Notes under the pieces: model-generated | What the model was told of the DNA's origin: nothing | Seen by the model: only the letters and a program-made list of their open reading frames with translations | Databases searched by the model: none | Program-made: the position numbers and the translations under genes | Assembly: GCA_006937955.1 (NCBI GenBank) | Contig: SSNP01000003.1 | Coordinates: 2,448,653-2,512,652, forward strand | Direction: 5' to 3' | Source of the DNA: Pachypanchax playfairii | Lineage: Eukaryota > Chordata > Actinopteri > Cyprinodontiformes > Aplocheilidae | DNA length: 64,000 nt | Shown: positions 61,901 to 64,000 of the stretch, one piece after another | Layout of the letters: each line of letters starts with the position of its first letter | How positions within the stretch are numbered: position 1 is the stretch's first letter

Positions 61901-63435
61901 CAAACCACCGAGACAGAACTCCGATCTGAAGCTGGAGTCACTCCATGAAAAATGCACATAGCTGAAGACGTGTGGTCCTTTTGAGAGATTTGAACTTTGT
62001 TTCCATCAGTGTGTAGAAATTGAGGTGGAAGAAGGAATGTTTCTTGTTAAGGTTGTACATTCTGAGTAAATGCAGCTCATGCCACAACCACTCCCTGCAG
62101 CACTGAATCAGTTGTATGGTTTTGTTGTTTTGGTTCAAAGCTGGGAACTTTTGAGGTCGCTTTGACTTATAGTACGAGGCAGGCATGTGATTTAAAAAAA
62201 AACACAAAGTTCAAGGTCAGCAGGCAATGATCCAAGATAACAGAAAGAACTTAGTCTGTCTGAAAAACTGCAAATCGTATTTACACAAAGGAAGTAGTTG
62301 AGAAGTCTGGATGCAGGCGAGATGAAAAGCAGCAAACATCAAGGGTTTGGATAAACAGTCTCCTCGGCTTGGAAAGTTTTCCATTTGAGTGAAATAATCC
62401 AGAATTATCCATGTGGCAGTCAGATGACATCTCTATTTACTTCATACACCGGATTCAACCTTAATGAGAAACAACATGGGTTTCAAAGCCATACATTAAC
62501 CAGGTCGTCCCCGTTAGTGAATTTCGCACTCGTCACTGACTTACAACAAAAATTTAAAAAAAAAATCCTCTGAACAAAGTGAAGTACTCTCATGGCTTTA
62601 CGTTTTCTCATGAGGTTTTACTCCAGCTGTTAACAATAAAAAGTAGAATAAGAATTCAGAATTTATTTTCTTACTTTGGAGAAAACAGTCAGTTGGCTAA
62701 TAACTGGTGCCACACATCTTATGTTCATTTTACTGTTAAAACATTTTAAAATCAGCTGTCATATAGACATTCAAACATTTCTGGGGGTGGGCAGAGCCCC
62801 CGGTGTTTACTACAAATGCCTCTGGCCAAAACTGACAAAGTGCAAAACAGATTTCTAAAACCAGGAGATCAAGATGAAGCACATCAGTTGTGAAACACTA
62901 TACATTGGAACATTGAAGTCTGTGTTGGTCACCCAAAGCTGTGCTGCTTTGGACTTTGGATGGTTGAGTCATTTTCCTGTTAAATGATTGTTCTTTTTAT
63001 CTTGGTGTTATCAGAAGGGATGTCATCACTGTAACCCTTAAAACTTTGAGGTTATGCACCAATAAATGTTCCTGCAGATCCTGCAACACAGTAATAGAAG
63101 TATCACCTTTAATGTTTGTATGTTGATTAGAATCCATCCGCACAGACAAACAGCAGGTAAAAACAATGTTTCTTATGGGTCAAACTGTTTTTAAAAACAT
63201 GTAAAGTTTTGTTTACTGTCCTCTTCCTCTCTGTCTTCCTTCGTCTCCATCTCAGTCACCAGAAGAGGGCGCAGTCAGTCCGATCTACTGCGCCGTGGCT
63301 GAAGAACTAGAAGGAGTAACTGCAAAGTATTTCGACAGCGACTGCTCCCTGGTTCTCCCTGCGCCGTTAGCTCGAGACGCAGCAATCGCAGTCAAGGATT
63401 TCGAGTTCTGCGAGAGACTCACATCAAAGCTCTGA
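58957..63435 (+). CDS. Short-chain dehydrogenase/reductase, retinol dehydrogenase 11/12/13-like, 321 aa
   Basis: NADP(H)-dependent SDR of the type that interconverts retinol and retinal or reduces lipid aldehydes at the ER membrane. Exons: 58957-59113, 59582-59821, 60687-60776, 60864-61052, 61777-61886 and 63256-63435, all GT-AG with consistent phases. An N-terminal hydrophobic anchor (about residues 10-24) is followed by Arg-rich residues, the cofactor motif TGANTGIG (48-55), ACRSESRG (the Arg favours NADP), NNAA (127-130), VTVSS (174-178), the catalytic Y204-x3-K208 (YNHTK), and HPGVVMTEV after the active site. Length matches RDH11/12 (about 318 aa). The second Ala in NNAA replaces the usual Gly of NNAG. 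The ATG at 58957 is preferred because it has A at -3 and directly precedes the anchor. I cannot separate rdh11, rdh12, rdh13 or a dhrs13-like paralogue by eye, so no symbol is given. Confidence 0.88.
61887..63255 (+). other. Last intron of the SDR gene
   Basis: Donor TTTAAG|GTAAGT and acceptor CATCTCAG|TCACC. The sequence is unremarkable, with no coding signals on either strand. The other large SDR introns (59114-59581, 59822-60686, 61053-61776) are likewise empty. Confidence 0.8.
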
Positions 63436-63512
63436 GACAAAGAACAAGCTGATGTTCTTGACTACCTGTTCTTGACTGAAATCATCTTGTATATAAAAAG
63501 GACTACCATATA

Positions 63513-64000
63513 CAGTGGGGCAAAAAAGTATTTAGTCAGCCACCAATTGTGTAAGTTCTCCCACTTAAAAAGATCAGAGAGGCCTGTAATTTTCATCATA
63601 GGTATACCTCAACTATGAGAGACAAAATGAGGAAAAAAAATCCAGAAAATCACATTGTCTGATTTTTAAAGAATTTATTTGCAAATTATGGTGGAAAATA
63701 AGTATTTGGTCAATAACAAAAGTTAATCTCAATACTTTGTTATATAGCCTTTGTTGGCAATGACAGAGGTCAAACGTTTTCTGTAAGTCTTCACAAGGTT
63801 TTCACACACTGTTGCTGGTATTTTGGCCCATTCCTCCATGCAGATCTCCTCTAGAGCAGTGATGTTTTGGGGCTGACGCTGGGCAACACGGACTTTCAAC
63901 TCCCTCCAGAGATTTTCTATGGGGTTGAGATCTGGAGACTGGCTAGGCCACTCCAGGACCTTGAAATGCTTCTTACGAAGCCACTCCTTCGTTGCCCGGG
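63513..64000 (-). mobile_element. Tc1/mariner DNA transposon, one end, truncated by the window
   Basis: The terminal sequence CAGTGGGGCAAAAAAGTATT follows a TA dinucleotide (63511-63512), as expected for the TA target of Tc1/mariner. The following bases (TTTAGTCAGCCACCAATTG) are a widespread teleost Tc1 end. A transposase reading frame in antisense to the chromosome coordinates follows from about 63731. The insertion lies 78 bases after the stop codon of the SDR gene, so it falls in or just beyond that gene's 3' UTR. Confidence 0.9.
63729..64000 (-). CDS. Tc1/mariner transposase, C-terminal part (cut by window edge)
   Basis: Reading the minus strand from the right edge gives an open frame of about 90 codons ending in a TGA at 63731-63729. 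It contains FKVLEWPSQSPDLNPIENLW, where DLNPIENLW carries the last catalytic residue (Glu) of the DD34E triad of Tc1-like transposases. It then reads ENLVKTYRKRL and ends GYITKY. No stop or frameshift is seen in this portion. The rest of the gene is outside the window, so whether it is intact cannot be judged. Confidence 0.9.
   Translation of the reverse strand, partial: RATKEWLRKKHFKVLEWPSQSPDLNPIENLWRELKVRVAQRQPQNITALEEICMEEWAKIPATVCENLVKTYRKRLTSVIANKGYITKY

Overview
This 64 kb window is vertebrate nuclear DNA, almost certainly from a ray-finned (teleost) fish. It has long introns with GT-AG borders, many di-, tri- and tetranucleotide microsatellites, Tc1/mariner, hAT and LINE remnants of the kinds common in teleosts, and a set of genes whose closest relatives are vertebrate. 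No bacterial, plasmid, phage or CRISPR features were seen. Two single N characters (20251 and 20604) mark assembly joins.

Five protein-coding genes can be assembled exon by exon with consistent splice phases. (1) celf4 (+), exons from 10500 to 23961: an RNA-binding splicing and translation regulator. The RRM1 exons lie off the left edge, so everything before 10500 is intron. Its 3' UTR appears to contain an intron and to run to about 31.3 kb. (2) The hinderin gene, KIAA1328 orthologue (-), 46222 to 31839: 13 coding exons and 654 residues, a coiled-coil protein. (3) tpgs2 (+), 46492 to 48499: 7 coding exons and 288 residues, a tubulin polyglutamylase complex subunit. (4) An aquaglyceroporin most like Aqp7 (-), 52362 to 49801: 6 coding exons and 312 residues. 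(5) A retinol-dehydrogenase-like short-chain dehydrogenase (+), 58957 to 63435: 6 coding exons and 321 residues.

The celf4-KIAA1328-tpgs2 order matches human 18q12. celf4 and hinderin are tail to tail, hinderin and tpgs2 are head to head across a compact TATA-less promoter of about 270 bp, and tpgs2 and aqp7 are tail to tail with probably touching 3' UTRs. The stretch from 52.6 to 58.9 kb is intergenic and repeat-rich (hAT element, two LINE fragments, an ATTC microsatellite). A Tc1/mariner element starts 78 bases after the dehydrogenase stop codon and runs off the right edge.

No unknown multi-gene system was found. The most interesting signals are in the splicing architecture of celf4. A UG tract of about 30 repeats, the kind of RNA CELF proteins bind, abuts the acceptor of one of its own exons. 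There are also tandem acceptors at three exons, a GC-AG intron, an alternative donor inside RRM3 and a probable 3' UTR intron. The aquaporin has a non-canonical NGA/NPT pair of pore motifs.
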